Assembly: GCF_021917145.1 (NCBI RefSeq)
Contig: NC_061073.1
Coordinates: 11,257,682 to 11,321,681 of the forward strand
Direction of reading: 5' to 3'
DNA from: Hypomesus transpacificus
Taxonomy: Eukaryota > Chordata > Actinopteri > Osmeriformes > Osmeridae
DNA length: 64,000 nucleotides
Below are positions 17,303 through 46,251 of the stretch, in pieces. Each line of letters starts with the position of its first letter. The first letter of the stretch is position 1. The notes below the pieces were generated by a model, which saw only the letters and a program-made list of their open reading frames with translations, did not search any database and was not told the origin of the DNA. The translations under genes were made by a program, and so were the position numbers.

Positions 17303-17587
17303 TTAGTTCAAATTAAATCGCTGAATGGATGTATATAGGATTACAGCTGCTATGCAGTCATATCCATTTGGCCCTTTCTCTTTCGTTTGAATCATATGAA
17401 TAATTGAGTCGTACTGCTGTCTCCATTTGTTCAGCAGCAGCAGCTTGGCTGTGTGAAGTTCTAAATGTGATCCTGTTCCATGGCTACCTGATGGAATCTT
17501 GGCTTCCCCTGAATGGACTGTACTGCTGGAAGGATAATCCAGGGCTTCTTCTGTGGCTGTCTCTTTGTCCTCAGGAATAGAGGGAAA
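17303..17587 (-). pseudogene. Unrecognised exon-like ORF, possible terminal exon or gene relic
   Basis: On the minus strand a strong pyrimidine tract and AG acceptor (exon start at 17587) precede 94 codons beginning FPSIPEDKETATEEALDY and ending with a stop at 17303. The peptide has ordinary protein composition, including the segment LHTAKLLLLNKWRQQYDSII, and no low-complexity bias. An AATAAA on the minus strand at 16850-16855 would give a 3' UTR of about 450 bases. I cannot assign a family or find convincing upstream exons to the right, so it may be the last exon of an unidentified gene, a relic, or a chance ORF. Confidence 0.3.
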
Positions 17588-19454
17588 CTTAAGTGAGCAA
17601 AGGTAGAGAAAAAAAACACTTCTTAACTCCATCACTTTTCTGGAGTGAGGAAGAATGCCCTGAAAAATAAACTTATGTGTTTTGATACTATACAGTACAT
17701 AACACAGGAATGGCAAAGGTAAGCTAAACAAAGCACCTACATTTACATTTACATTTAGATATTTCACCTGTAGTCACACTGTAGTCACACTGTAGTCACC
17801 TACAGCTGAACCAAGCACCTAAATTTTTGGTTTCGGAGTTGTGTGTAGCGTAGCCAATGGCAATAAACGATGTAGCCCATCCTGGTAATCTTTTTTCTAT
17901 ATTTCATTAGACTGGTATTAACAGAAGTGACCACCTAAAAACTTGCTTAGTCAGCATCTTGCAGAAAAAGAATTATATAAAAAAACAAGGCCACAAAATA
18001 TTATTTTGTTTTGTCAATTCATTTCTTCTACATCTCACTTTACTTCCGCTTTATCAACGTGTATGTTTAGATTGATTTAGGGTTTTAGGTGAGAGATTTT
18101 TTGTTTGTGTTTTCATTTCTACATATGTCTTCCAAGGGGTCATCAGACATTCTATTCATGGTGGAAAATCACAGAGATAATCATCATGATTGCAAGAAAT
18201 TGTCGTCATTATATTCAGCATCTACCGGATCTCCTTAAGCACTTTTAAATGTCCCATTGGAAAGGAGAAAATAATTGAAGCATTGGTTCATGTGAACATC
18301 ATTATGTGTCATGTGTCTGTAGATTTCACAAAACAGCCATTTGACAACCACACATCTTCTGTCATATCACAAATAATAAACAGATTTTACGTTACAACGC
18401 ATAGTACATTCCTAATGAATTAGTGTTCAGGAAGTAAGGGTGCAGTTATATTTAGTGCACACTCCCTTTGACTCATCTGGTTTGCAGTATGACTTGTGTA
18501 GGGTGGTCAAGGAATGGTTTCATTTCACATCATATTACATGCTGTAGTACCCACAGCTGCCCTGGGGCTAATCTGGGTGTATGTGTCCTTAAAAGCACTG
18601 ATGCTGTTTTCCTCTTAAATTATTAAGCTTCTTCAGCAGCTTTAAGCCATTGAGAAGAAGATTAGTAAGGTTATTTTGTGCCAACGTGTTTGTGTCTGTG
18701 TGTGTGTGGGGGGGTGGGGGAGGGGAGAGTGAGAGAAAGAGAGAGGGAAAGAGAGATGCACACAGCACTAATTGGAGTGCGTGTGTGCCTGCAGTGTGTG
18801 TAAGGATGTGCCCCAGTGTTGATGTTAGATCTCTCCCTGATCCTCAGAGCAGCAGCCAGAACTAGTGACTAATTGCTTTGATGTTTGAAACAATCAGGGA
18901 TGAGTTTGCATTTTGTTCCTGCCTGTCAGGAGATGTATCCACCTCTCTGTTTTGAAGATTAGTCATTGAAAGTCACAAACTCTCTTCCTCTATGTCTTCC
19001 AAAAATGTGAAGACTGTGCTCTGGCAAATTAGAAACCCAGTGAAAACGTGGGATGAAAACAAGAATTTCTAAAATGATCTGCAGCTACCGATGGAATTTG
19101 GGGAATGAAAGCAAACCACTTAAAACATGTGAGCACCAATCCACTCATCACCCACTGTAGCTGCCATTTCAATGGAAAACAGACATATGTGTTCTCAGTG
19201 ATTCGCCGCTTGCTCTGTTTGTAATGCCTCAGGCAAAAATATCATGTTAGCTCAGTGTGTTAACAGTGTCCGAGACAGGGGGTCGTACCAAGTGACTGAA
19301 GTGAGGAGTGAGGCCATCCTTCCCTGTGTTTCAGATCTGCACCACAGCAGAGTAGCAACTGCCTGTACACATCACTGTAATCCTGCTGTGTGGTGTGTCT
19401 GTCTGAGTAAAATAGTGCACATTGGCCTGTTCCTCTAATCTTGCTGTCTGTGCA

Positions 19455-19610
19455 GTGTGTGTGTGTGTGTGTTGTGTATAATCCTGCTCTGTGTGTGTGT
19501 GTGTGTGTGTGTGTGCCTGTGCCTATGTGTGTCTGTAATCCGGCAGTGTGTTTTCATTTGGTGTGTGTATGTGAGAGTATGTGTGTAAGCGCCATTTAAA
19601 TGTAATCCCC
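19455..19610 (+). repeat. GT microsatellite cluster
   Basis: Several interrupted (GT)n runs occur, the longest at about 19491-19514. The antisense ORF with Thr-His repeats across this region is a repeat artefact. Confidence 0.9.
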
Positions 19611-20007
19611 TTCCAAGCATGGGCATCTGCGCACATGAGTGCGTGCATACGTGTGTGCTAAATGCACACCGCTTTAGATTGTGTGTGGCACGTGTGGAGA
19701 TGCGCCACTTGCCGTCAGATGGCTTTGCAGCACTCCAGGTAATGATGAAGGGTGGGGCCTTGATTAGGACGTGGGACACCCACTCTGATCTCTTAATGTC
19801 TCTCTTTCGGTTCAAGGTTCTGGGTGAACTGGGCCTGGGCTGGGGGGAGACCTGAGGGGGGTCTGGGCGAGCCGGGCCGGAGAAAGAGGGGGGAGAAAGA
19901 GATGGGGGGCGGGGCTTATGCTGAACCCCTCCCCCAAAGCTGCTGGTCTCTCAAGGGCCTTGGTGAGGGGGTGGGTTGTGTGTGTGTGTGTGTGGGGGCG
20001 GGGGGTG

Positions 20008-20310
20008 CAGCTGACCCATTGACGATGGGGTTTAGTCGTTTTTATGCCGGAGCACCAGCGAGCCAGCGGCTAGTGTCCAGGCAGCATCAACCAGACCACA
20101 CCTTCGCCACGCAGGAAAGGCCGAGCACACAGTGCCACCAGCTGGAGCTTCCAGCGGATAGGCTCGGCTATTTATAGCTAATCCTGTTTCGGTGAGGTCA
20201 TGCTCTCTACCGTCCCTGAGACGGAGCAATCGGAGTTAAGCGCCGTACTCGCGTGCTACGGTTGTACTGGAGGGAGGTTGTGCGGCACAGTACACCAGAC
20301 ATTCTCTTTA
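20008..20310 (+). promoter_or_regulatory. Candidate alternative promoter and 5' UTR exon upstream of atp2b1
   Basis: Two CAGCTG E-boxes (20008-20013 and 20139-20144) precede CTATTTATAG at 20168-20177. That decamer is a perfect MEF2 site and also a TATA-like box. About 130 bases further on, a strong splice donor (TTTA|GTGAGT, exon end 20310) occurs. An element of this shape could produce a non-coding first exon spliced to the atp2b1 coding exon at about 25.25 kb. Promoter activity and splicing are inferred, with no transcript evidence. Confidence 0.3.
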
Positions 20311-23300
20311 GTGAGTATGAGTGTGTGCGTGTGTGTGTAGGACTGAGGACATTCTCTTCTGGAATGGCATGGTCGGTTTCGTCTCCTCTTAAGTCCCGCC
20401 TTGCCGCCACTTCCTGCTGTGACTTACCTGTAAGTGACTCCGCCTTTTTTCCATCAAGCTGTCAGTCACATGTAGGTCTGTTGTACGTCCTGATGCTTGA
20501 GTTCCAGCTTGTTTAGGAGACAATTTGTTGTTGAGTTCAGGAATTTGTCAGGATTTTGTATTTGAGTCCCACATGACCCAGTCTAGGAGCTTTGGAAAGG
20601 GATTTTAAGGCCACATTATCTCTTTTACCATCCATGTATTTATTTAATTGAATGTTTTTGTAATACAATGGACATTCCTCTCTCTCTCTTTTTCTCTGTT
20701 GCTTCTCACACAGACTGAAACACACAGATACACCATCTGTTTTGTGACTAAATAGGTTATCAACACCTTCTCTGACTCATGGTGCTTGTGAAAAGGTGTT
20801 AAGGCCAGCGCCACCATATTGAGATTAACCATCTATGGAACCACAGCAAGTTTGACAAGGCTTCAAATGTTGCCTTCTGGTTTGAAATAGCCAAGCATTT
20901 ACTTGTCTGGTTGTTTTTTTATTTTTTAAGTCAAACAGTATTAAGAGGTTGCCATGTTCATCTTAAATAGTCAAATATTAATACTGTTGGGTAGCTGAAT
21001 GGCATTTTGAGTGTTGACTGTCTGTGGCAAAGCTTTTAAGCATATAAACATGGTACACTATAACAGACATAATTTAATTAACAACCACCCCAAACAACAT
21101 TTTAGTGCATCTTTTACAGATTATTCTGGTTGGTGTTCTAGGCCTCTATCTCATCAATAAATAGGCATTTAAATAAGAGGCAATTCTCTACTCTAAAGAA
21201 ACATCCAAACAAACAAGTATTTGCTGTTGCTCCGAGTTGGTTTTAGAACTGCTGCCTGCCCATGTTTTTGCACAAATGCCAAAGTTATCTCTTTTTTGAT
21301 GTTGTTGTTCATCAAATAAAAGAACATCTTACATATGGATGGTGAAAATTTTGCAATTCCCAACCAGTTTGCTTTGCGGCACAGCACTGGTTTTACCTGT
21401 TAAACACATCTGGATGACATGGGATGATGTACAGACAGAGGGATGCGCAGTACAGGAGCTTTGTGCATGTCAGGACTTTTTCAAAGTGAATATGTTTTAT
21501 CTCTTACCTGTCTTTCTCTTTTACTTCTTCTGGAGTTCAGCACGAAACCCCTCTGTGTGTCTGAACAGTTTAATCCCAAAGTATATCCTAAAGCACAAAC
21601 ATCAACTCACCTGCGGCTGTCCTGAACTGCCATTGTATTTGTGTATTTCTATAGTTACAGTACATTTCTCATGTACGTTTCTCATGCACATTGTATTGTT
21701 TTAATATAAGAAGATCACACCTCATGGATTACAGCATTGCTTGATTAATATTTTATTCACATCCCAAAACATACTTCAGTGATTGGGAAAAGGGTCACAG
21801 ATGGGGACTAAACCATCTCATAACTTTAACTGACCTTTCCAGCACAAATCCATTTACCAATTTCCATTTAGGAGAACTTCCTGTTGCCTTTGATGCTGTG
21901 GAGAGCTTGACTTCCTCCTACCAGTATTCTTTGATGTTGAATCAATTTCTCATCCTTAATGCAGCAATCAGACTGATAGTAATCCTCATCAAATCAAGAG
22001 CACACGCAGAGATCTACTGCAGCAACTTCCCATACACAAACATAGACACACAAATGCACTGAAGCAAACACAAAACACAAACACAAACACACAGCGTGTT
22101 CTGCAGTTGTGTTTAGTCATTCTACATTCAGTACCAAGGACATTGAAAAGGATAATTTACCCCATACTCACTTTTGGTTTGCACTCACCTTTACTAGAAC
22201 TTTCTGTGGTTTCCATAGAAACACAAATTTAGAGGGCACTGACAGAGTGTTCAGTTTGGAGAGTTGGGTGAGTAAGGGAACAGAACAGTCACCTGCATCA
22301 TGGAATCTCGCACAGTTCCTCTGAACAGTGTTCTATTAGAGACCTTTTGAGGCAAAAATCAAGTGTTACTGGGTTGTTATCTTATCTTACTGTAATAGTT
22401 TTGCCTTGCAGGCAGCATTTGCATATATTAGCAAGCTAGCATTTCAGGAAAGAATTGACTACAGTGTCACAAAATAATTTAATCTGTCCTTCATTAGGGA
22501 ACTATTGTACACCTTTATGTACTGCCATTGTTGTTGAACAGAGATGATTAATAACACTCTAACTCTAAATAACGGATGGCACACAGGGTCACAGGAAGTG
22601 AAGCAGTTATCTGATTGTAACTGTGACCAACAATAATGTGTAATGATCAGGGTTTGTCACTTTAGCAGCCTTTTTTGAAGAGTGCATTCCCAAAAGATCC
22701 AATTTAAGCATCCCGAATCATTGATATCAATACAATCTTAATAAACTTTGCAAACTAGGCAAATGCTTTTTGCCATTCTTTTTACGTACATTTTAATTGA
22801 ACATGGGTTGTAATTGTCACAAAAAGTTGCAGTATGAGATGATTTCATCGATTGCCTAATCTATTCTTATTGAGCAGATTTCTTTGTTTAAAATCATTTG
22901 ACGTGTTAGATCTTCTCACTACAGTGAGATCTCTCGGGGGCTCTCTTTGGATCTGCTAATACTGCTAAACTGACGGGGTTTCTTACAGAAATTACACTAG
23001 ATAGGACTATGTTGTTTTGGGAACAAAGTGTCCTGTTGAAATGATGCTTAGGGTAAACAGCCCTTGAAATATCCTGACCAATAGGTTGCTTTGTTTGTCA
23101 GCAGATACATGATTGTCTTCCTGTACAGCCCAGCTGTGAAGGAATCCAGTGCCAAACTAAGGTGTTTAAAAAGCTTCCCATCTGGTGGTCTGTGATATTT
23201 AGGCTAGTCACTGTTCCCTACCTCAAATTGACAGTTTGATCTACTGGCAGAGGTTTTAACAAAGAAGGGGAAATTAAGATAGTATTTCATTTCTAAGACC

Positions 23301-23400
23301 ACACATATGTCATATCTAAAACCACACATTTGTACCTAGCTTCATAATAACCTACAGGTGAAACAGTGGAATATCCAATACATTTATCAAAGAGTTATTA
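20311..23400. other. Gene-poor region between actr6 and atp2b1 (right part)
   Basis: I see no coding exon or RNA gene. The stretch is AT-rich with a CA-rich patch near 22030-22100. Small ORFs here have no family resemblance or splice context. Confidence 0.5.
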
Positions 23401-23433
23401 TGTAAAAAGAAAGTACAGTCCAGTGCCTGTATC

Positions 23434-23808
23434 TGACGTCACGGGTATTAAACGTCGTGTTTTATCACCCCCCAGTTGCCTCATAACATGGTACGTTCCC
23501 TGATAGTAATTCTAAGAAATTCATCAAATGGAATCCTCCTTATGCAGTAGGACAACTGCGCTCCAAGCTGAAATTTTTCAGATGCAAACGCTCCGCCGGC
23601 AGAGCACAGCCGAGTGAACGGCGACAGAGTTTTCCCTCAGTTCTCTTGACTGCGCCTGCTTCCTCCCCGGCAGTGAGCGTCTCTCAGGAGAAGCAAGCGG
23701 TGGATGTGCAACGCACCGATGCCACAGATTGCCTAATTAGATTAAGCAAGAGGCTTTCCTGAGATAATCATTTAGCCAGCCTTTTTCCTCTAATGAAGCC
23801 TGCGTCGG
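23434..23808 (+). promoter_or_regulatory. atp2b1: Probable main atp2b1 promoter and 5' UTR exon 1
   Basis: A palindromic CRE (TGACGTCA, 23434-23441) lies upstream of a locally GC/CpG-richer segment (about 23570-23700). A GGG|GTGAGT-like donor follows, giving a possible exon end at 23808; an alternative donor is TCTT|GTAAGT at 24034. A homeobox-type sequence CTAATTAGATTA sits at 23733-23744. The intron would end at the ttttccag acceptor at 25246, joining 5' UTR sequence in front of the ATG at 25501. The exact start site and donor cannot be fixed from sequence alone. Confidence 0.45.
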
Positions 23809-25246
23809 GTGAGTGTGTGTGCGATGAAGGTCAAACCATAATTTCAAGGGAAGTACCGCAATTTTGGTTTTAGACCCGGAAAGGTTAACTATCTGGACAC
23901 CCTCCTGAAAATCGAATAGAAACTCTGTAGGTGCGATGTTTCTTTTGAGAAGACGCTGCCTGTCCTAACCGGGCTGACAGTTGTACCGGCATATACCTCC
24001 TGTTGCGTTGGGAAGGGGGATGGGGGTATTTCTTGTAAGTACAACCTCTGTTCACAGTCAGTCAGTGCTAGAATAATTGTGTTACGAACATATCACCCTA
24101 AATGTTTAACGTGATGGATCTTGAACGTTGTGGACTGCTGAAACTGGTTCTACGTGTACGATACAATTGTAAATTAAACTGTACAAACTATGCGTTTGTG
24201 CGTTGTCAATCCATGAGATTATAATTCTCATCCACAGACTAGGAAAATGTGTATGAAAGCACGCTACGAAGCAGAAGCAGTAGGAATGATTCTGCCTTCC
24301 TAGTTTTGCGGGTCTCTTTTAAATCCGGGTTTTAAGACAGCCCCAGTACCTCCATCAAATTCTCTTTGGATTGAATAGACTCATTGTGACTTTTTGACTC
24401 TTTAATCAATGTTTAAGATTGAAGAACTCACGGATGCCGTTGTTAAATGCACATGTGGTTTTGGATCGTCGCAGCCACGTGTTTATTAAATTCTGCTTTT
24501 AAGAAAACAAATGAAGCCTGCATGCTATTTTTAGACCTGTTTATAAATCTGCACTCATCCTCAGACCTTACAGTGATGGTTTGAGTAATTAAACTGTCTG
24601 TACATTTTATTTAAATTATTATTTAAATTGATAACCTATAAAAAGCAAAGCATTTTCCTTGCCATGAATTTATCTCTCCAGGGCCATGCCAATTTTATGC
24701 AACTGCTAATTTTTTCTTAACCAGACATGTCAGAATTCCCTCACCTTGACTTCCTGTACAAGCAGGTTGTCACTCAGTTTACTGGTCAGTGAGGACAAGT
24801 GTTAAATGGGCAAGCCTCAAAACAAACAAATCACCCCCCAAAATTGACTTACTTATGATTGATATATTAACTGAGTTGACACTTGAGCTTTGTCTACAGG
24901 CTAATTCCTACTTTATTTAGGAGGTAAATATTGAATCTGTTTATGTGTGTGATGTTGCTGTGGGGCAATGGTTTGGTTTGACTGAATTTGGAGTCATTAT
25001 GACAAAATAAAATGCAAAGGTTGAATCGAGTATGTTCACGGTCACAAATGACCATATTTGTGAGTAAGAAAGTGGTTCCAGATTTCTTGGAAGACATCTT
25101 CATTCCCCTTCCTACAGAGTTTGGGACTAATTCGTGTTCATGTAAATCCCAATTTGAACTGTTACAAACGAAATTATAACCGATATTAATGTGGTTATTC
25201 ATGTCTAGTAGTGCAGTTGACTAACATTTTTTTTTTCCTTTTCCAG

Positions 25247-25500
25247 ATATAGCCTTTATAACTGCAGAGGACATCTGCCAGAATCAGCAGCCAAAATGCG
25301 AGAGTGGGCATATAGGGATCAATTGAAGATGGCGTTTTACGTGTCTAAGTCACGCTCCCAGTGTGAAGTCTATCCCTGAGGAATTAAACCAGTTTATGGG
25401 AAATACTGTATTTTTACCACTGAGGACTTAACTCGCCTTTTTTCCAAAAGCCTCTTTCACCACCGCCACCCCCTCTTGTGTGGTGTGCCCCAGAGGAAAC
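25247..25500 (+). promoter_or_regulatory. atp2b1: atp2b1 5' UTR with two upstream ORFs
   Basis: After the acceptor at 25246, two AUG-initiated uORFs lie before the main start. The first, 25296-25379, has 27 codons and A at -3. The second, 25396-25431, has 11 codons. Both end before the main ATG, so reinitiation or leaky scanning would be needed. A translational effect is inferred. Confidence 0.5.
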
Positions 25501-43084
<17,584 letters not shown>

Positions 43085-45125
43085 GCAGGGAGGCCAGCCA
43101 CTGCTGCCCCTGGGTCCTCGAGGAGCCCATTTATTAGAATGACCTACCAAACCCAACACTAAACACAACCAAGATGGCGAAGGAGAGGGCTCTGAAGGTT
43201 TGGCATGTACTGAAATAGAAGACACCAAACATTCTGGAGAGCATCTGGGTTTTTGACCCTTGAATGTGGTCTAGCTGTTAGGTGTTTGTATGAAAAACTG
43301 AAAGATTCTGAAACTTAAAAAGAAAAAATATTTGCTTAGAAGCTTGAATATAATTAACATGGAGTCTGGGTTTATTGCCTCTTCTCTGCACATCTTAAAT
43401 GGTAGTAAACAATGCATTGGCTATTTATATTTGTATAATTTGATCAATTTGAGGCACACCTGTTTACAAGTTTGTGCTGTTTTTTCAAAGGTTGGTTGAA
43501 GACCTACCCAACACAATGTACTATAAGAGTACGAGGGTGAAATGGTAAATATTGTATTTTAGATACGGCTGTATTTAGAATTAATAGTTTATTTTGAAAC
43601 TGCAATGTTTTGCCTGCAGTTTCTATTTGGTATTTATTTGTCCAGGTACAGTACTTTAAAAAAAACTAAAGCAAGATACAAAGACTTGTGTAGAAAAGTG
43701 TTTTAAAGATGTGGTCATGGGGTCAATAAGGTATAAGTGGGATACCAAGAGAACATCCACAGATATCTAAGATGGCTTATCTACTCTGTATATAATTTAT
43801 TTGTTGTTCTCAACTAGTTCCAAAGCTACATTTCATATTCAATTGAAAGTGGTCATGTTCCTGTTTTTCAGTGGTGTGGTGTTGGCTTTCAGTCTTCACA
43901 TCTATGCCACTGATGCACAGACTTCTCATTAGTGTTAATGAACAAAGGTAAGACCATGAATGTGTTCATGTTTAGGCAGGATTAAAGTGTGGAAGGATTC
44001 TAATTCTGTTATTGTTCCAGATTTGTATTTATAGAGAATTGCATAAAGCAAGTGGACCTTTATGGTTTTAAGTTTAGGATTTTGTCTGAGTTCTAGGTTG
44101 TTGTTGGGCATTCGGAAATCTCTTAACTGTCAATTTGTTGAAGGATAACCAGAAACCAGGGAGAAGTTTTGCAAAGTATAATCAAGGAAGCTTACTTAGA
44201 TTTCTGAAGGCTACAATCAGTCAATTTACTATTATCTTTGAGGAGATGTTTACATCCTTTATCATTAAATGAATCCATCTCTTCTTGTCATGAACTTTGG
44301 TCAACATATTAGCTGATAGCTGATGAACATATTCACACTGCAAAATATCTTGTGGGCAATGTAGTTTAAGAATGAGAAGAGACTTAGACAGAGCACAGAA
44401 TACTTTATTGCACTAAATGTTAGAGAGACTGGATATTATGTATATAGCTTTGTACTGGATCTTTTTAGAGATAAGCCAAAGCTTTCATGACTCAGAAATA
44501 TGAGGTTTATGGGTTGGGGGCAGGTGCAGCATTAAAACAAATCTTTGCATTTTTTGTCAAGCCTATCATAAAAATACTATCATAGTCATAACTTGTTAGT
44601 TAGTTGTTTGTCAACAAGATTGTAGGGTTCATTGATATTGGGTGCAATTCAAATAAACCCTTAAATAGAAAAACACTGAAACAAATGTTTTGAGATATGT
44701 TTTTGTTTTTAAGATGGAGGGTTGGGTATTTCAATACACCTCTAGAAAAATATCAAGACTTGTTGACTTGCTTCTGACCAGTTAAAATCTTAAAAGTTTA
44801 ACTGCAAATGCACCCTTGGTCCTTGGTTATGTAACTTCAAACCACATCTAATGAAAGCAGTAGTGAAAAAAATACTATTAGAGGGAGAAAATTGGTGAAG
44901 GTCAAATTGTCATTTTTTTGGTTTCTCAGTAGTCTCATTCCTGAACAGGGAATGAATTTAATCCATCTCTTTATGGATTATGTTTTTTTTTAATCTCACT
45001 ATTTGGTAATAAAGTACTTAATGTCTGTTTATCTTCAGCAGTGTAATAATGTGGTCGATATTCCTTTTTGAAACTTGTCGAGTAATGTCTATGGTTTTTG
45101 AAAATAAAAGATGAATATTTAGCTT
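43085..45125 (+). other. atp2b1: atp2b1 3' UTR, about 2.0 kb
   Basis: AT-rich sequence with no coding potential runs from the stop to poly(A) signals AATAAA at 45008-45013 and 45103-45108. A long 3' UTR is usual for PMCA1 mRNAs. The cleavage site is inferred. Confidence 0.65.
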
Positions 45126-45596
45126 ACTTTACGTACAATGTCATTGTTTCTTACTTTTACCCTTCGTCTAGTGTCTGGGATGTCAGGCCCGGATTGAAAA
45201 GTAGGTCAAAACCATATAACAGATGGGCCATCACTGTTCTATTTCTTTGTATTTAGCTTACTGAATTAATTGGCCTTTTGATAGTAGGCTATTTTGTGTG
45301 TGGGGTAATAATGCCTGACATGCTTGGCTTACTTATTTAGAACAATGAACCTGTAATAATATTGCGTGACAAACGCATGACTAAAAATTAAATTTTTCAA
45401 TATTGTTTCCAAGCTCAAGCCTAGGCCACCTAAATGTCAGATTAGAGATTACATAATTAAATGGTTTTGTACATTCATTACCTCTTCTCTACTTCATGAT
45501 TACGGTTATTCGACTAGAAACCATAGATCGAAACACAGTTGACTACTTTTCTACGTAACAAAACAGTAGTTGGTAAACGTTGGTAAACGATATCAG

Positions 45597-45693
45597 CCAA
45601 TAAAGAAGCACGTTTTACGTCACATGACCAGAAAGTTTTGTCCACGAAATTTGAAATGAATGTCACTGAGATGTTTGTGAAGAGGATTTTGAA
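45597..45693 (+). promoter_or_regulatory. gtse1: gtse1 promoter with CCAAT box and CHR-like elements
   Basis: CCAAT at 45597-45601 is followed by a CRE/E-box composite (tacgtcacatgacc, 45616-45629) and TTTGAA at 45650-45655, with a second TTTGAA at 45688-45693. CCAAT plus a CHR (TTTGAA) is the signature of G2/M genes bound by NF-Y and MuvB/DREAM, and human GTSE1 is such a gene. A probable non-coding exon 1 ends at 45755 (donor GTATGT). The 5' UTR continues after the acceptor at 46201. Confidence 0.55.
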
Positions 45694-46019
45694 CCAAGGC
45701 ACTGATTAAACAGATATAACGTCTTGAAATAGTGCTATATTTCTTAAATACCACGGTATGTATCCTTTCTATATACCAATTGCACTTAAAGCCTTTGTTT
45801 TCCAATATGGGTTTAGTCGACATGATGATGATACTGTAGTAAACTAAAATTGAAAGCACACTTGATTAGGTTCGTTGTAGCACTACTGAAACGACATTGA
45901 CTATCTATAGTGTTTACCTAGGAGAAGGATGATGATTTGAGGAAATTACAACAAATCCAGTTATCTAGATAGTTAGATAGTTAATATGTGCAACTGAAAA
46001 TAAGTATAATCTAATGCAT

Positions 46020-46115
46020 TCTAACGAGCTAACATAAGCTACTAGTAGGCCACCTAAACCGAGTGGTTAGCCTAGCCTAGATGGTTAGCCAGCTTGCAAA
46101 CTAGCAATTGAAGCC
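46020..46115 (+). other. TAGC-rich block in gtse1 first (5' UTR) intron
   Basis: Repeated TAGC/AGCTA words, for example 'gttagcctagcctagatgg' and 'ttagccagcttgcaaactag', lie between the probable non-coding exon 1 and the first coding exon. Confidence 0.7.
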
Positions 46116-46251
46116 TTTCACAAATTCATTAATAAACTAAAACACACGTTTGCTTTCGGCTATATGTAGGACATTCAAATGTTTTATTTTTATTTTTTAA
46201 GAACACGAAGGTTGACCTAACACTCGGTGGAAGCATCTTCGTACCAAATTT

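Larger units (their letters stand above)
16300..20000. other. Gene-poor region between actr6 and atp2b1 (left part)
   Basis: Apart from the minus-strand exon-like ORF at 17303-17587 and GT-rich microsatellites near 18690-18760 and 19455-19610, I see no coding or RNA feature. The sequence is mostly AT-rich and unique-looking. Confidence 0.5.

Noticed and set aside
19435-19815. A 126-codon minus-strand ORF rich in Thr and His
   Set aside because: Mostly translation of GT repeats; no splice or family support.
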